Shown here one piece after another: positions 63,788-64,000 of a DNA stretch of 64,000 nt; within the stretch, counting starts at the first letter, position 1; each line of letters opens with the position of its first letter. The stretch covers positions 2,257,129 to 2,321,128 of the forward strand of contig OZ025871.1 of assembly GCA_964019415.1 (NCBI GenBank), written 5' to 3'. The notes beneath the pieces were generated by a model, which did no database searches, was not told the origin of the DNA, and saw nothing but the letters and a program-made list of their open reading frames with translations. This DNA comes from Ianthella basta (Eukaryota > Porifera > Demospongiae > Verongiida > Ianthellidae). The position numbers and the translations under genes were made by a program.

Positions 63788-64000
63788 GTAAGTAGTGCTA
63801 CATTAATAAGCTGTTGTCATAGCTACTTTGTTGCTATAGCAGCAAGCACTGGACTCACCTGTGTACAACACAACAACATAACAATTAACTGATAACAATT
63901 ATAACAGCAAGCAGTATATTATATAAATTGGGTGAAGGTAGTATAAAGGCCTGTACAGCTTTAATGGCAATTACAAACATCAATATTTTCTTTCACTGAC

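Overview
The window looks like nuclear DNA from an invertebrate animal. It has genes split into many short exons with GT..AG introns, an integrin beta gene, a seven-transmembrane receptor, Ig/FN3-type surface proteins, long (CA)n/(TG)n tracts, foldback elements and remains of retrotransposons. A sponge is my best guess, because the integrin beta and the GPCR are both divergent and the introns are short, but the sequence does not prove the phylum. Most genes here are spliced. I assembled them by eye from open exons, splice consensus, matching intron phase and comparison among paralogues within the window.

Positions 353-38661 hold the main structure: a tandem array of three divergent (head-to-head) gene pairs. 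In each pair the minus-strand gene (M1 353-3705, M2 11750-15293, M3 25651-31840) encodes signal peptide, Ig-like domain, fibronectin-III domain, one membrane span and a tail of 10-14 residues. The plus-strand gene (P1 4219-10776, P2 16252-22251, P3 32368-38661) encodes signal peptide, a different Cys-containing ectodomain, a Ser/Thr/Pro stalk, one membrane span and a longer tail. Exon lengths and phases are conserved almost to the base: the Ig exon is 321 nt and the FN3 exon 288 nt in every M gene, and the ectodomain exon is 330 nt in every P gene. The two start codons of each pair lie 0.5-1 kb apart, and a shared sequence block with a CCAAT-type core lies between them, which suggests a bidirectional promoter. 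A fourth copy of an M-gene intron block at 40672-41190, with no exons around it, suggests the array once had at least one more pair. The paired, duplicated, single-pass receptor layout resembles immune or self-recognition receptor clusters, but that function is inference.

Positions 41953-56442 hold a 23-exon integrin beta gene: signal peptide, PSI, beta-I domain with MIDAS, Cys-rich EGF-like repeats, membrane span and tail. It appears to lack the usual beta-tail domain. Its cytoplasmic NPxY module is repeated three times, but an in-frame TAA follows the first repeat. Intron 1 carries a TIR element that contains a near-identical array of eight 114-bp repeats. Intron 3 carries a Ty3/Gypsy-type fragment.

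Positions 56899-64000 hold an intronless 221-residue ORF of unknown function, the 5' part of an acidic, Tyr/Ser-rich gene that runs off the window, and an intronless GPCR on the opposite strand inside one of that gene's introns. Introns and intergenic spaces throughout are filled with microsatellites, foldback/MITE-like elements, two non-LTR retrotransposon remnants and a SINE-like family.
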